Source: Pseudomonadota bacterium (GTDB lineage Bacteria; Pseudomonadota; Gammaproteobacteria; Steroidobacterales; Steroidobacteraceae). Taken from it: a stretch of DNA of 64,000 bases. The notes beneath the pieces were generated by a model. That model ran no database searches, was not told the origin of the DNA, and saw only the letters and a program-made list of their open reading frames with translations. Location of the stretch: assembly GCA_025355105.1 (NCBI GenBank), contig JANYAE010000081.1, positions 1 to 64,000 of the forward strand, in the 5' to 3' direction. The position numbers and the translations under genes were made by a program. Below, piece after piece: positions 8,429 through 17,507 of this stretch. Position 1 is the stretch's first letter. Every line of letters begins with the position of its first letter.

Positions 8429-10531
8429 CTAGTGGCGGCGACGCTCGATCAGCAGCAGATCTGAACTCTCCTGGCGGCGCTCGAAGACAATCTCCGCGCC
8501 GTCGCCGGAGACGTCGAAGTCGCTGACGCTGACATTGCGGGGCAGGTTCGTGAGCTGCCGCTCCGTGCCGTGGTCGAGGTCGACCAGCCAAAAGTTCTTG
8601 TTGGCGACGTCGCCACGCAGGATCACGAGCGTGTGCGACCGCGGCAGGAACTGAACGCGTCGTGCGCCGCGCGTCAGCATGAGGTTCGGGAACGAGCGGG
8701 CACGCCCGTCCGCCGCGGCGGCCCTTAGCGGGAAGCTCGTGCCCACGTCAGGTCCGGAGTAGACCAGGAATTCTCCGTCTGGTGACCACACCGGGTCGGA
8801 CGAGTATTCGGTGACCAGCGGTGACGCTGCGCGGCCGTCGATCGGGAAGCGGAAGATCCGCGGCGTGCCGTTCTGGTCCACCGCGACGACCAGCGACGTG
8901 CCGTCCGGTGCCCACGCCGGCGATCCGTGAAGCTCGAGGTTCGAGCCAAGCTCCCTCACGGCGGAGCCATCGCTGCCCATCACCAGCAGCCGCTTGCGCC
9001 CGCCGCTCTCGGCGACCACCGCCAACCGCTGGCCGTCAGGCGACAGCGCCGGCGCGACGGCGATTCTGGAGCCGGGGTCGCTCCAGAGCGCTGCGACTGA
9101 TCCCTGCACCGAGCGGAAGACCCCCTGCCGGCCGCCGTCGGCACTGACATAGTAAAGAGTGCCGGCGGCGAGCCGAGGTGCGGTCAGGTGCGATCCCGGC
9201 AAGGCGATCCGCACCGGGCGGGACTCCTCGGGGATCAAGCCGGCGATCGGCACGCGCCACAGCGTCGAGTTCGAGGTCGCCACCGTCACCACCAGGCGCG
9301 AGGCGTCTTCGCTGGCCGCGAGCGATGTATAGCGCTCGATGCCGGTCGTCAGGCGATGGATGTCACGTCGCTCGAGGTCGATCGCGTACAGCCACGGTCC
9401 TGAACCATCGCGGTCCGTCGCCAGATAAAGAAGCGTCCGTGGGTCGAGAAATACCGGGTGCGTCACGCGGGCGCTGAGTGAGGTGATGCGCTCCGCCGCG
9501 CCGCCATCCGGGCGGACGCGCCAGACGTCCCAGTCGTCCGGTGGCACGCCGCGCACGAAATAGACGAAGGCATCGTCCGGCGACCAGACCGGGAAATGGC
9601 AATGCACACCGGCCGGCGCAGCGTAGATCTGTCGCGCCGATGACTCACCGCGCTCGCGGACGTAGATCGGGTCGCCGGGCGCAGTCGTGTGATAGACGAG
9701 CCGCCCGCCGCTCGACCAGTCCAGTTCCGCGGCGCCGGGCAGGTACGGCGCAATTTCCCCGCCATTGACCGGCGCCGACCACAGGTTGATGTCGCTCGGA
9801 CTCGTACCGTCGCGCAGCCGGCTCCAGAAGATGATCGACGCCGCGTCCGGAGAAAATTGCGGCGTGCGGATCGACGGGTTCACCAGCTCGCGAATCGCAC
9901 CGCGGGTCATGTTCGTGAACCGCCCGGAGCCGACCTCCGTCTGCCAGACATCCACCGAGCCATCGCGATCGGACAGGAAGGCGACCCGGCTGCCGTCGCG
10001 TGAGATCGCCGCTGCGCTGTCGATGCCCTCGAATTCGGTCAGCGAACGGAACTGCGCGTTGTCGAGCGGGTTGCGCCACGCCGCGCCCGCGAGTTCCAGC
10101 ATCCACCACCCGACGCCTCCGCCAGCCGGCAGCAGCAGCGCTGTGACGGCGAGGATCAGCCGACGGCGCGTCGCGCTCGGCGGTTCCGGCACCATGCCCT
10201 CGGGCGCAGCCAGGGAATCGGCCGCCGCGCCCGGATCGGCGTCGAGGGCAGGCGACAGCGCGGCGCCGGCCTCGCCGTCGCTGGCCAGCCGGGCGCTGCG
10301 ACCGCGCCACCAGGCGTCGAGCTCGGCCCGAAATGCGTAGACCGATCCGAGCTTGTCGTGCAGGTGGCGATGGACCGGCATGGCCTCCCGTCGTTCCCAG
10401 CGTTGCACGGTGCTGACGTCACGCTTGAGGTAGGACGCGATCTTCTTCCACGAGTCCAGCCGACCCTCCGCAGCCGCGGAGGGCGATGCTGTCGCTGGAC
10501 TTCCAGGCCGCTCGTCCAATGTGCCATCCAT
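8429..10531 (-). CDS. HTH - transmembrane - TolB-like beta-propeller protein
   Basis: This roughly 700-residue protein has three parts. Residues about 24-75 form a helix-turn-helix (DSWKKIASYLKRDVSTVQRW, then MPVHRH). A Pro/Ala linker leads to one membrane segment (RRRLILAVTALLLPAGGGVG, about 123-145). The rest is a periplasmic propeller of PD40-type repeats such as ISRDGSRVAFLSDRDGSVDV, FSPDAASIIFWS and LSPDGQRLAVVAES. This is a CadC-like one-component layout: DNA binding inside, sensing outside. The start at ATG 10531 was chosen because the HTH family normally begins just before this motif; 10603 in frame is possible. The ligand is unknown. Confidence 0.8.
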   Translation of the reverse strand: MDGTLDERPGSPATASPSAAAEGRLDSWKKIASYLKRDVSTVQRWERREAMPVHRHLHDKLGSVYAFRAELDAWWRGRSARLASDGEAGAALSPALDADPGAAADSLAAPEGMVPEPPSATRRRLILAVTALLLPAGGGVGWWMLELAGAAWRNPLDNAQFRSLTEFEGIDSAAAISRDGSRVAFLSDRDGSVDVWQTEVGSGRFTNMTRGAIRELVNPSIRTPQFSPDAASIIFWSRLRDGTSPSDINLWSAPVNGGEIAPYLPGAAELDWSSGGRLVYHTTAPGDPIYVRERGESSARQIYAAPAGVHCHFPVWSPDDAFVYFVRGVPPDDWDVWRVRPDGGAAERITSLSARVTHPVFLDPRTLLYLATDRDGSGPWLYAIDLERRDIHRLTTGIERYTSLAASEDASRLVVTVATSNSTLWRVPIAGLIPEESRPVRIALPGSHLTAPRLAAGTLYYVSADGGRQGVFRSVQGSVAALWSDPGSRIAVAPALSPDGQRLAVVAESGGRKRLLVMGSDGSAVRELGSNLELHGSPAWAPDGTSLVVAVDQNGTPRIFRFPIDGRAASPLVTEYSSDPVWSPDGEFLVYSGPDVGTSFPLRAAAADGRARSFPNLMLTRGARRVQFLPRSHTLVILRGDVANKNFWLVDLDHGTERQLTNLPRNVSVSDFDVSGDGAEIVFERRQESSDLLLIERRRH

Positions 10532-10787
10532 GGCCGTCAGAGTGGCCTGCCGGGATGCTTGCACGGCTCCGGTGCCGCGGCAACCCACGGCATTGCACGG
10601 CACGGCCGCGGCGCAGGCCGCTGCGCCGCGCTTTGCCGCTTGCGGCCCCGACGCCCGGTGCGAAACCTAGCACCGCGTTCGGGGCCGTGCGACCGACGTC
10701 TGAGAGGAGCCCCGCACGGCGGCGCGCGATCGTGCCGAGAGCCTCGCCAGCATCCATCCATTCCATCGAGACAAGGGGAGAGGAACC

Positions 10788-11315
10788 ATGAAGACCAGCA
10801 CTCGAATCGTGAAGATAGCAGGCCTCGCCGGTGTCGCCGCCGCCGCGCTTGCGCTCGCCGTCAGCGTGTCGGGAACCGCTCTGGCAACACCGGCGTTGTC
10901 CTTCGTCACCGAAATCCTGTCGCAGACCTTCTTCGAATCGATCAAGGTCAATGCGCACGCGGACGATGACAATGCCGCGACGCACAAGGTCAAAATCATC
11001 GCGCGGGACCCGTCGGATGTGTTCGTCGTGCGAAACACCGTGGCCCCAGGTGGCTACAGCGGGTGGCACACCCACCCGGGCCCGAGCGTCGTCTCGGTGC
11101 AGTCCGGGACCGCGACGGTCTATAGCGGCAACGATCCGTCCTGCGCCGGCGTGACGCATACGGCGGGAACAGGCTTTATCGACGAAGGCGGCGGGCACGT
11201 GCACATGGTGAGAAACCAGGGCTCCACACCGCTGGTGCTGGTTGCCTTCCAGATCGTTCCCCACGGAATTGCGCGGCGGCAGGATGCCCCGAATCCGGGC
11301 TTCTGTCCGTTCTAG
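10788..11315 (+). CDS. Secreted cupin-domain protein
   Basis: The 175-residue product begins with a long signal peptide or anchor (MKTSTRIVKIAGLAGVAAAA onward, to ALAT). A single cupin barrel follows, with metal-ligand motifs GWHTHPGPSVVSVQSGTATV and GGGHVHMVRN. The HxH pair and the downstream HxH suggest a bound metal. Ribosome site GGGAGAGGAACC precedes the ATG. It is divergent from the HTH-propeller gene, with about 250 bases between starts, so it is a possible target of that regulator; that is inference. Enzyme activity unknown. Confidence 0.8.
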   Translation: MKTSTRIVKIAGLAGVAAAALALAVSVSGTALATPALSFVTEILSQTFFESIKVNAHADDDNAATHKVKIIARDPSDVFVVRNTVAPGGYSGWHTHPGPSVVSVQSGTATVYSGNDPSCAGVTHTAGTGFIDEGGGHVHMVRNQGSTPLVLVAFQIVPHGIARRQDAPNPGFCPF

Positions 11316-11342
11316 GCCTGCCTGAGGGAGCAGCCGCCGGAC

Positions 11343-11376
11343 CTCGACGCCCGCGCCGGTCGGCGCGGGCGTCGAG
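11343..11376 (+). terminator. Strong hairpin downstream of the cupin gene
   Basis: Perfect 15-bp inverted repeat CTCGACGCCCGCGCC / GGCGCGGGCGTCGAG around a GGTC loop, 27 bases past the cupin stop. Placement suggests a terminator; there is no U-tract. Confidence 0.55.
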
Positions 11377-11593
11377 CGTCAGGCGAGCAGACAGGCCGTG
11401 CCGGCCGCCGGGCACCGGCTAGCAACGGCGGAATTCTGCGCACCGCCGGACTCAGGCTGCTGCTACCTTAGGGATCGCCGATCCTCGGCGCAGCAGGGGC
11501 GATCCGTCGCGGCGACGGCGCGACTCGTCGCCCGGCAGGCGAGCGTGATCGCGGTGCGGCGCCCGGCGTCGAGCACATCAGGAGGCGTTGAGA

Positions 11594-12118
11594 GTGGTCG
11601 CGAACTACCTGAGGCTCGTGGTCTTTGCGCTCGGCTTGCTGGTCGGCATCCAGGTGCCCGGCTTCGTCGACCAATACGCCAAGCGCGTGAGCGCGCACCA
11701 CGCCGAGATCGTCCGCAACTTCGCCGGCTTTCAGGATGCGGCCAACCGCTATTTCGGCGGCAGCGTCGAGGCGCTCATCGCGCATCACGCCGAAAGCCCC
11801 GACGCCGTGTTCAAGGATGAGGCCAGAACCATCCGGACGATGTACCAGCGACTGACCGCGCTGACGGCCGAACGCGAGGCCATCAGCGGCCCGATCCTCA
11901 GCCAATTCGTCCACGTCATATTCCGCCCGAACCGGGAGATCCTGGGCGAGACGCGGGCGGAGTACACCTACGCCGTGCCGCTGAATGCCGCTGCGATCGT
12001 CAGCGGCGTCGCGATCGGTGCGGTGCTGGCGCTGCTGTCTGAAGCGCTGTGGACCGGAATCGTGCGGGTGTTTCGCCCGCGCCGGCGTCATCCGGCGGCT
12101 GGAGCCCATCCTCACTAG
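11594..12118 (+). CDS. DUF2937 family membrane protein
   Basis: From GTG 11594 (AGGAGG 8 bases upstream; a TTG at 11588 is too close to it) the 174-residue product starts MVANYLRLVVFALGLLVGIQ. It has a hydrophobic N-terminal helix, a long central helical region (VDQYAKRVSAHHAEIVRNFAGFQ), and a second membrane helix near 135-155 (LNAAAIVSGVAIGAVLALLS). This two-TM coiled layout matches DUF2937 proteins of proteobacteria, whose role is unknown. Confidence 0.75.
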   Translation: MVANYLRLVVFALGLLVGIQVPGFVDQYAKRVSAHHAEIVRNFAGFQDAANRYFGGSVEALIAHHAESPDAVFKDEARTIRTMYQRLTALTAEREAISGPILSQFVHVIFRPNREILGETRAEYTYAVPLNAAAIVSGVAIGAVLALLSEALWTGIVRVFRPRRRHPAAGAHPH

Positions 12119-12372
12119 CGGCGTCGCGGCGTCGCCGCAACGGTCAAGACGGCGCCTGGTCCCGTCCAATGGCCGGATTGCAGGCGCGTTGGCCTAAGTG
12201 CGCCAGGAAACCGGCCCGCGGTCAGATCGGCGCGTAGCGTCGGTTCCCTGAGTGACGGAGAGCCGCGCCGGCCTCCCTCGGACGACGCGCGCCTGCTGGC
12301 CGGGTTAAGCCGACCACCGCCGTCGACCGGGGCAGGCCCCACCCACTCGAGGCACCGACCGAGCGTCTCACT

Positions 12373-12909
12373 ATGAAGCCGAAGACATCTCACAAGATCA
12401 TCGCAGCGGCCGTGATGGCCGGCATGATCGGCGTCGCCGTGTACGTGATGCGCGCTCCCCCTGTTCCCGCCGTCGTGGAAACGGTCGTCCCGCCGCCGGC
12501 GGCCACGCCGGTCGTCGCCGCCGTCCCGGAGGTCGTGAGCCGCGCAGCAGGCGCCCCTGATGCGGTGACTCCGGTTCCCGAGGTCGCCGTCCCCGCCGCT
12601 CGCATCGACAGCGTCCGTGCCGGTGCGATCGCCCGAACGGAGGCGGCGTCCGAGCCGGCGACGACGAGCGGCTGGAGCAAGGCCGCGGTGGCCCGCAAGG
12701 CGCTACGTCGCGCGTGCGCCTGCCGCCGCCCGCGGCTGGGCAGACGCGGCGGATTCGCGGCCCGACAACCGCGCGAATACGGCCTTCATGGTCCTTACGG
12801 TGGCGAGGTAGCGGCCGGCCCCATGGTCTCCGCAGCGTTGGCCGTCGGTGAGCCGGAACCCGCGGCGCGCGTAGTCGTCGCCGCTGCGTGCTCCGCACAG
12901 GTGGATTAG
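12373..12909 (+). CDS. Hypothetical exported Ala/Pro/Val-rich protein (3' end doubtful)
   Basis: The first 80 or so residues look like a genuine protein: a basic start and hydrophobic helix (MKPKTSHKIIAAAVMAGMIG), then a Pro/Val/Ala-rich periplasmic linker. After about residue 105 it turns Arg-rich. There it runs antisense to the 3' end of the lytic transglycosylase gene for 207 bases, an unusually large convergent overlap. Either the true product ends earlier through a frame change or the whole call is marginal. No family recognised. Confidence 0.4.
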   Translation: MKPKTSHKIIAAAVMAGMIGVAVYVMRAPPVPAVVETVVPPPAATPVVAAVPEVVSRAAGAPDAVTPVPEVAVPAARIDSVRAGAIARTEAASEPATTSGWSKAAVARKALRRACACRRPRLGRRGGFAARQPREYGLHGPYGGEVAAGPMVSAALAVGEPEPAARVVVAAACSAQVD

Positions 12910-13608
12910 GGCCGCGAGGTCTTGCTTGTGCCGCAGCGAGGTGGCCCCGAGCCGGTAGCGGGCGAGCGTCAGGGCGACGCTTCGGTCGAGGTGCGCGGAC
13001 GTGAGTTCGACGGCGGCGCTCGGGACCACCCGCGCATAGAGACTGTTGAACCAGCACGATCGCCAGTCGTTCCACGCACCGTCCGCAACGACCGCGTGGT
13101 CGCGGACGCAGAGGCGCCGCGCCTCGGCGAAGGTGCCATCGGTAATCTGGTACATGCCAACGGCCGTCGAGGCCGGCCGGTAGATTTCGAAGGGCTGCGA
13201 GGTCCACGACCAGCGCCAGTACGTCCGGGCAATCGGATTGCCGGAGCCCTCAACCTGGGCGATCGCGGCGAGCAGCTCAGGCGTGATCACCTCGGTGGAG
13301 TGGGTGGTGAAGATGCCGGCGTATTGGCGCCACGTCTCGGTGGGAGTTTTGTTCAGCGTGCCGCTGACCGGGAACAACAGCTCGGATGGCTTGCGGACGA
13401 CCTGGTAGGTCCAGTTGATCGCGAGCACCAGCGCGACGACGGCGGCAATGGCGACCGCCCATTGCAGCAGACCGGGCGCGCGCTCGAACACACGCCACCA
13501 ACGCCGGCGCGATCGCGCGCGCGGCGGCGGCTGCGGTGCGCGGGATCGGCGCGTGCGCAGCCGTGCGGGCTTGCGCGGGAAAGGTCGGGTTCGGGACCGG
13601 CGCGGCAT
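12703..13608 (-). CDS. Membrane-anchored lytic transglycosylase-like protein
   Basis: This 301-residue protein has an Arg-rich cytoplasmic N-terminus, one membrane helix near 48-68 (LLQWAVAIAAVVALVLAINW) and a periplasmic SLT-like lysozyme-fold domain. The pattern ELLAAIAQVEGSGNP (with the expected catalytic Glu), then STAVGMYQITDGTFAEARRL, matches the family. Such enzymes cleave the glycan strand of peptidoglycan. The C-terminal tail is Ala/Arg-rich. The substrate is assumed from fold, not shown. Confidence 0.75.
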   Translation of the reverse strand: MPRRSRTRPFPRKPARLRTRRSRAPQPPPRARSRRRWWRVFERAPGLLQWAVAIAAVVALVLAINWTYQVVRKPSELLFPVSGTLNKTPTETWRQYAGIFTTHSTEVITPELLAAIAQVEGSGNPIARTYWRWSWTSQPFEIYRPASTAVGMYQITDGTFAEARRLCVRDHAVVADGAWNDWRSCWFNSLYARVVPSAAVELTSAHLDRSVALTLARYRLGATSLRHKQDLAALIHLCGARSGDDYARRGFRLTDGQRCGDHGAGRYLATVRTMKAVFARLSGRESAASAQPRAAAGARAT

Positions 13609-14010
13609 GGGCTCAGGCTTCCTCGCAGGGCACGGTCGCGGCAGGGCAGATTGCGCACGAGGGCATGTGCTGTTCGACAGTGCTCGTCGTTCGAAGTTGG
13701 GCGACCGGCGCGCACGATGCGCGTGCTTGCGCGCCCTGTACCGTGCCGGCCCAGGCCGGCAATGGCAGCCTTGACCGCCGCGGTGACGGCGCGCCGCAGG
13801 CGGTCCTTAGGGGCCGCGTAGAGGATATCGCAATCAGTGGCCTGACCACCGAATTCGTTCGATCGGAGCTCAACTGCGCGGTGGCCCGCTGAGATCCACG
13901 ACCACCGCGGTGACCTAGCCGACGCTTCACCGGCCCGAGCTACTCGGCGCCACTCGGCGGCAGCCAACGCTGCTCGGCTCGGCGGTTCAGCTCAGGGTCG
14001 CGGCACGTGT
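13609..14010. other. Intergenic stretch, no supported gene
   Basis: About 400 bases between the transglycosylase start and the antiporter remnant. Translations are low-complexity in every frame. It may hold eroded upstream parts of the antiporter gene, but I could not recognise any. Confidence 0.45.
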
Positions 14011-14250
14011 CGCCATTTCCTCGGTAGCTACATCGGCAGGCGGCTGCTGGCCAGCAGCGCCCGTGAGTCGCTGACGTCTGGCCGCGGCATCAACGCGCGC
14101 CGCTCGCCGGAGGCGATCGTCCCGTCCCTCGGGCTCGCGCTCGGAGTTCTGCACGCAACGCTTTTCACGCTCAGTGTGACGATGGCCCTCGTCACCACGC
14201 TTGCGATGCCGCCGGTGCTGCGCAGGGCGCTCGCGCTGCGCTACTGCGGG
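14011..14250 (+). pseudogene. Remnant of a Kef/CPA2-type cation:proton antiporter
   Basis: With no usable start codon, the plus strand encodes about 80 residues resembling the last helices of CPA2 antiporters: HFLGSYIGRR, then INARRSPEAIVPSLGLALGV, then LFTLSVTMALVTTLAMPPVL. Intact homologues have the pattern G-S-x-G-A-R, N-A-R-G-A-x-E, then L-F-x-x-L-V-x-M-A-x-V-T-T. Several conserved glycines are lost (NARG became NARR). Nothing antiporter-like is recognisable upstream. It overlaps the 3' end of the convergent deacetylase gene by a few bases. I read it as a decayed gene fragment. Confidence 0.6.
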
Positions 14251-15161
14251 ATCGGCGGATGTCGATCGCGCCAATGCCGGGCGATGGACGAGCGATTGCA
14301 CAGCCAAACGGCATCATGGCCGCGAATGTGATCGAGCAGGCGCGCGAGCGCTCCCAGGCGTCCGGGCCGGCCGATGATCCGGCCATGCAGGCTCACCGTC
14401 ATCATTCGCGGATGGCCGGCGGCGCCCCGGCGGTACAGCCAGTCGAAGGCATCCCGGCAATAGACGAAGAACTCCTCGCCGGTGCCGAAGTCCCCGCCGC
14501 GCTGCAGGCGGCTGTCGTTCGCGTCGAAACTGTGCGGGATCACGAGGTGCGGGCGGCCGGAGACCTGGGTCCAATAGGGCAGGTCATCGTTGTAGGCGTC
14601 GCTGTCGTAGAGGAAGCCACCATTCTCGACGACCAGCCGGCGCGTGCTGGGGCTCGGCCGGCCGGTGTACCAGCCTTGCGGGCGCCGGCCGATCAGCCGC
14701 GTAACCATCTCGACGTTGCGCTGCATGTCCGCGCGTTCCAGTTCCTCTGGCACGGCCTGGTAGTCGATCCAGCGCTGCCCGTGGCACGCGACTTCAAATC
14801 CGCTGCTAACGATTTCCGCGGCCACTGCCGGATTTCGCTCGAGCGCCATGCCGACGGCGTAGATCGTCGCGTCGACGCCGTGTTCGCGCAGCAGCCGCAT
14901 GATCTCGTGGAAGCCGACGCGACTGCCGTACTCGAAGTTGGACTCGACGTTGAGGTTGCGGGCATTCTCGAGCGCGTCGCCGCCGATGTCGGTCAGCACC
15001 GACTCGGAGTGGCTGTCGCCGTGCAATACGCAGGATTCGCCACCTTCCTCGTAGTTGAGAACCACCGAGACCGCGATCCGGGCCTCGTTCGGCCAATGCG
15101 GATGCGGCGGGGTCCCGCCGTAGCCGATGAGATCGCGGGGGTAGAGGTCAGGGGGCTTCAT
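14241..15161 (-). CDS. PuuE-like polysaccharide-deacetylase-family hydrolase (allantoinase type)
   Basis: The 306-residue product from ATG 15161 begins MKPPDLYPRDLIGYGGTPPH, followed by VVLNYEEGGESCVLHGDSHS, which closely fits the PuuE branch of the NodB/polysaccharide deacetylase superfamily. PuuE enzymes open the allantoin ring without a metal; other members are deacetylases. GFEVACHGQRW and a late SLHGRIIGRPGR resemble conserved active-site loops. It is the last gene of a seven-gene minus-strand run and sits two genes past an AllC-like amidohydrolase, so a cyclic-ureide substrate is plausible but not proven. Confidence 0.8.
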   Translation of the reverse strand: MKPPDLYPRDLIGYGGTPPHPHWPNEARIAVSVVLNYEEGGESCVLHGDSHSESVLTDIGGDALENARNLNVESNFEYGSRVGFHEIMRLLREHGVDATIYAVGMALERNPAVAAEIVSSGFEVACHGQRWIDYQAVPEELERADMQRNVEMVTRLIGRRPQGWYTGRPSPSTRRLVVENGGFLYDSDAYNDDLPYWTQVSGRPHLVIPHSFDANDSRLQRGGDFGTGEEFFVYCRDAFDWLYRRGAAGHPRMMTVSLHGRIIGRPGRLGALARLLDHIRGHDAVWLCNRSSIARHWRDRHPPIPQ

Positions 15162-15181
15162 GTCCGGGGGTCCTTGCGCGG

Positions 15182-16213
15182 TCAGCCTGCGCCACGCCGT
15201 TCTGAGGCGATCCAGTCCATGTACGCGTGCAGCGCATCGCGCAGGGGTCGCGGTGCCCAACCGGTCTCGGTCCTGATCCGCGAGATGTCGTACGCGCCCC
15301 ACATGCCGCCGGTCAGGGTGGGATCCTGCAGGATGTCCGCCTGCTCGGCAGCGGTGATCTCGGCATGGAAGCCCGGCGCCTTCTCGGCGATCCACCGCAC
15401 CATGTCGCCAATGGTCGCCGTCGCGCCCATGGCGACGTTGTAGGCACTGTAGCGCAGCGACGGCGCATGTAGCAGCGAGACGATGGCGGCGGCGACGTCC
15501 TCGGCATGGATGTAGTCGCCGACCGCCTCGAGCGTGTTCACGCGCACCTGGTGGATGCCCTCGACGGCCAGATGGGCAAGGCGATTGGGCACGTGACGGA
15601 AGTTCCGGCTCGCCGTCACCCGGTCCATCGTGCCGTACACCGAGGACAGGCGCACTGACGTCGTCGACAGCCCGAACAGCTCGCCGTAGCGCTCGGTGAT
15701 GAGTTCCGAGGCGAGCTTCGAGATGCCGTACAGGCGCCGCGGCATCACGTAGCCGTCCTCGGGCAACGGCTCGCCCGCTCGGTCCGGGCCGTGGTGCTTG
15801 TAGACCGCGCCGGAGCTCACGTAGATGAAGCGTCGAAGGCTGGGGAGCGTGCGGGCCCAGTCGAGGACGGCGACCGTCCCCATCACGTTCACTTCGGTGA
15901 TGCGGGCGGGATCCTCGGCCTCCGGTTCGCGCTTCGCCTCGTGCGCCGTGCCGCGCGACAGCGGCGTGACCGTGGCGCCGTGGACGACATGCGTGATGTT
16001 GGCATCCAGCGCGCCGCGCCAGGCCGCGGGGCAGGTCACGTCCGCGACCACGACGTCGAGCCGGTCCGCGACCGGCGCGAAGTAGCGCAGCGCCGCGGCG
16101 TCGAGCGGCGCGGCGTCGAGCACGACCAGCCGTGCCGCCGGGTGGGCGTCGAGCCAGTGTCGCCCCAGCACGCTCATGACGAAGCCGGTTCCGCCAGTCA
16201 CCAGCAGTTTCAC
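15182..16213 (-). CDS. NAD(P)-dependent epimerase/dehydratase (extended SDR)
   Basis: This 343-residue protein has the Rossmann motif TGGTGFV at residues 6-12 and the extended-SDR active site: FIYVSSGAVY, then Tyr-x3-Lys in YGISKLASE. It fits UDP-sugar epimerases, uronate dehydrogenases or related hydroxy-substrate dehydrogenases; the sequence does not decide which. It lies 20 bases before the deacetylase start and 25 after the M20 hydrolase stop, consistent with operon membership. Confidence 0.85.
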   Translation of the reverse strand: MKLLVTGGTGFVMSVLGRHWLDAHPAARLVVLDAAPLDAAALRYFAPVADRLDVVVADVTCPAAWRGALDANITHVVHGATVTPLSRGTAHEAKREPEAEDPARITEVNVMGTVAVLDWARTLPSLRRFIYVSSGAVYKHHGPDRAGEPLPEDGYVMPRRLYGISKLASELITERYGELFGLSTTSVRLSSVYGTMDRVTASRNFRHVPNRLAHLAVEGIHQVRVNTLEAVGDYIHAEDVAAAIVSLLHAPSLRYSAYNVAMGATATIGDMVRWIAEKAPGFHAEITAAEQADILQDPTLTGGMWGAYDISRIRTETGWAPRPLRDALHAYMDWIASERRGAG

Positions 16214-16238
16214 GTTGCTCGCTCCAGGGCGCGGGTGT

Positions 16239-17507
16239 TCATAACGGAAAGTCCATCAGCAGCTGCAACAGCGCCTGCGTGCCGACCGCGAAGTCGCCGA
16301 TGGCCATGGCCTCCTCGGGGTTGTGGCTGCCGTGCTCGTTGCGGACGAAGATCATCGCCGTCGGAACTCCGAGCCTCGCAAACACCACCGCGTCGTGGCC
16401 GGCGCCGCTCGGCATCTCGAACGGCTGCTCGAGCAGGGTCATCAGTTTGCGGCGCAGGCGCTGATCCATTTCCGCCGCTGGCGAGTCGGCAGTTCCGCCG
16501 AGGTCGAAGCGGACGCGGTACTCGCGGCCGATCCGCTCGGCCGCCTCGCGGGCCTCGGCAGCCATCAGGTTCATCGTCGCTTCGGACGTGCTGCGCACGT
16601 CAATCACGAAGCGCGTTTCGCCAGCGATCTTGCTTGGCCCGTGCATGGCCGGATCCGTGTAGAGCTCGCCGGACGTGACGACGAGGTCCGCACCGGCCGC
16701 CTCCTGCCGGAGCCAGACCGACTCCAGGTGGTGCAGCAGCGCCACCGTCGCGGCGACCGCGTCGCTGCGGTACGGTCGGTCGACCGCGCCGGAGTGCGCA
16801 TAGCGGCCGGTGCAGCGGGCGTTCCGGAAGCGACTGCAGCCGCGAACCCCGGCGACCACCGCCGCCGGCAGTCCGCGGGCGACGAGCGTGGGTCCCTGCT
16901 CGATGTGCAGCTCGAGATAGGCCCGGATGCAGGCGGGATCGTGCAGCCGTCGCCGTTCGCGGATCGCCTGCGGGTCAAAGCCGCGCTCGCGGAGCGTGGC
17001 GTCGAGCGTCCGCCCGTTGTCTGATCGCGCGACGCCAAGACAGGCGGGGTCGAGGAGGCCGAACGCGCCGCCGCTACCGATGTACGGGACGTCAAACCAG
17101 GCGGATTCCTCGGCCCGGATGCCCATCACGGCGACGTCGAAGGGTAGCCGGAGGCCGGCCGTCTTGAGCGCCGAGACCGCCGCGAGACCCGCGACGACCC
17201 CGGCCGCGCCGTCGTAGTTGCCGCCCTGCGGAACGCTGTCGAGGTGCGAGCCGACGATGATGTGCTTCGCGCGTCGGTCGCTGCCCGGTAGCGTCATCGA
17301 GAGGTTGCCGATGGCGTCGATCGAGACCTCGAGGCCGATGGCCTGGGCCGTCGAGCGCATCAGGTCGTGTGCTGCCTGTTCGCCGGCGCCGTAGCTGTCG
17401 CGCACAATGCCCCGTCCCTGCCGCGTGATGCGGCCGAGCGTCGCGAACAGCGACGTGGCGAGGTCGAGGTCCGGCCGCACGTCGGCGGACTTCGCGACAC
17501 CGCTCAC
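16239..17507 (-). CDS. M20 Zn-dependent hydrolase, allantoate amidohydrolase / N-carbamoyl amino acid hydrolase family
   Basis: This 422-residue protein shows the dinuclear metal motifs: VGSHLDSVPQGGNYDGAAG (His, Asp), GIRAEESAWF (Glu pair), LELHIEQGP, and the late GAGHDAVVFARLGVPTAMIF with HGSHNPEE. These are typical of AllC, beta-ureidopropionase and L-carbamoylases, which hydrolyse N-carbamoyl or ureido groups. The exact substrate is open. Its start overlaps the end of the upstream SDR gene by 4 bases (ATGA type), so the two are translationally coupled. Confidence 0.88.
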   Translation of the reverse strand: MSGVAKSADVRPDLDLATSLFATLGRITRQGRGIVRDSYGAGEQAAHDLMRSTAQAIGLEVSIDAIGNLSMTLPGSDRRAKHIIVGSHLDSVPQGGNYDGAAGVVAGLAAVSALKTAGLRLPFDVAVMGIRAEESAWFDVPYIGSGGAFGLLDPACLGVARSDNGRTLDATLRERGFDPQAIRERRRLHDPACIRAYLELHIEQGPTLVARGLPAAVVAGVRGCSRFRNARCTGRYAHSGAVDRPYRSDAVAATVALLHHLESVWLRQEAAGADLVVTSGELYTDPAMHGPSKIAGETRFVIDVRSTSEATMNLMAAEAREAAERIGREYRVRFDLGGTADSPAAEMDQRLRRKLMTLLEQPFEMPSGAGHDAVVFARLGVPTAMIFVRNEHGSHNPEEAMAIGDFAVGTQALLQLLMDFPL

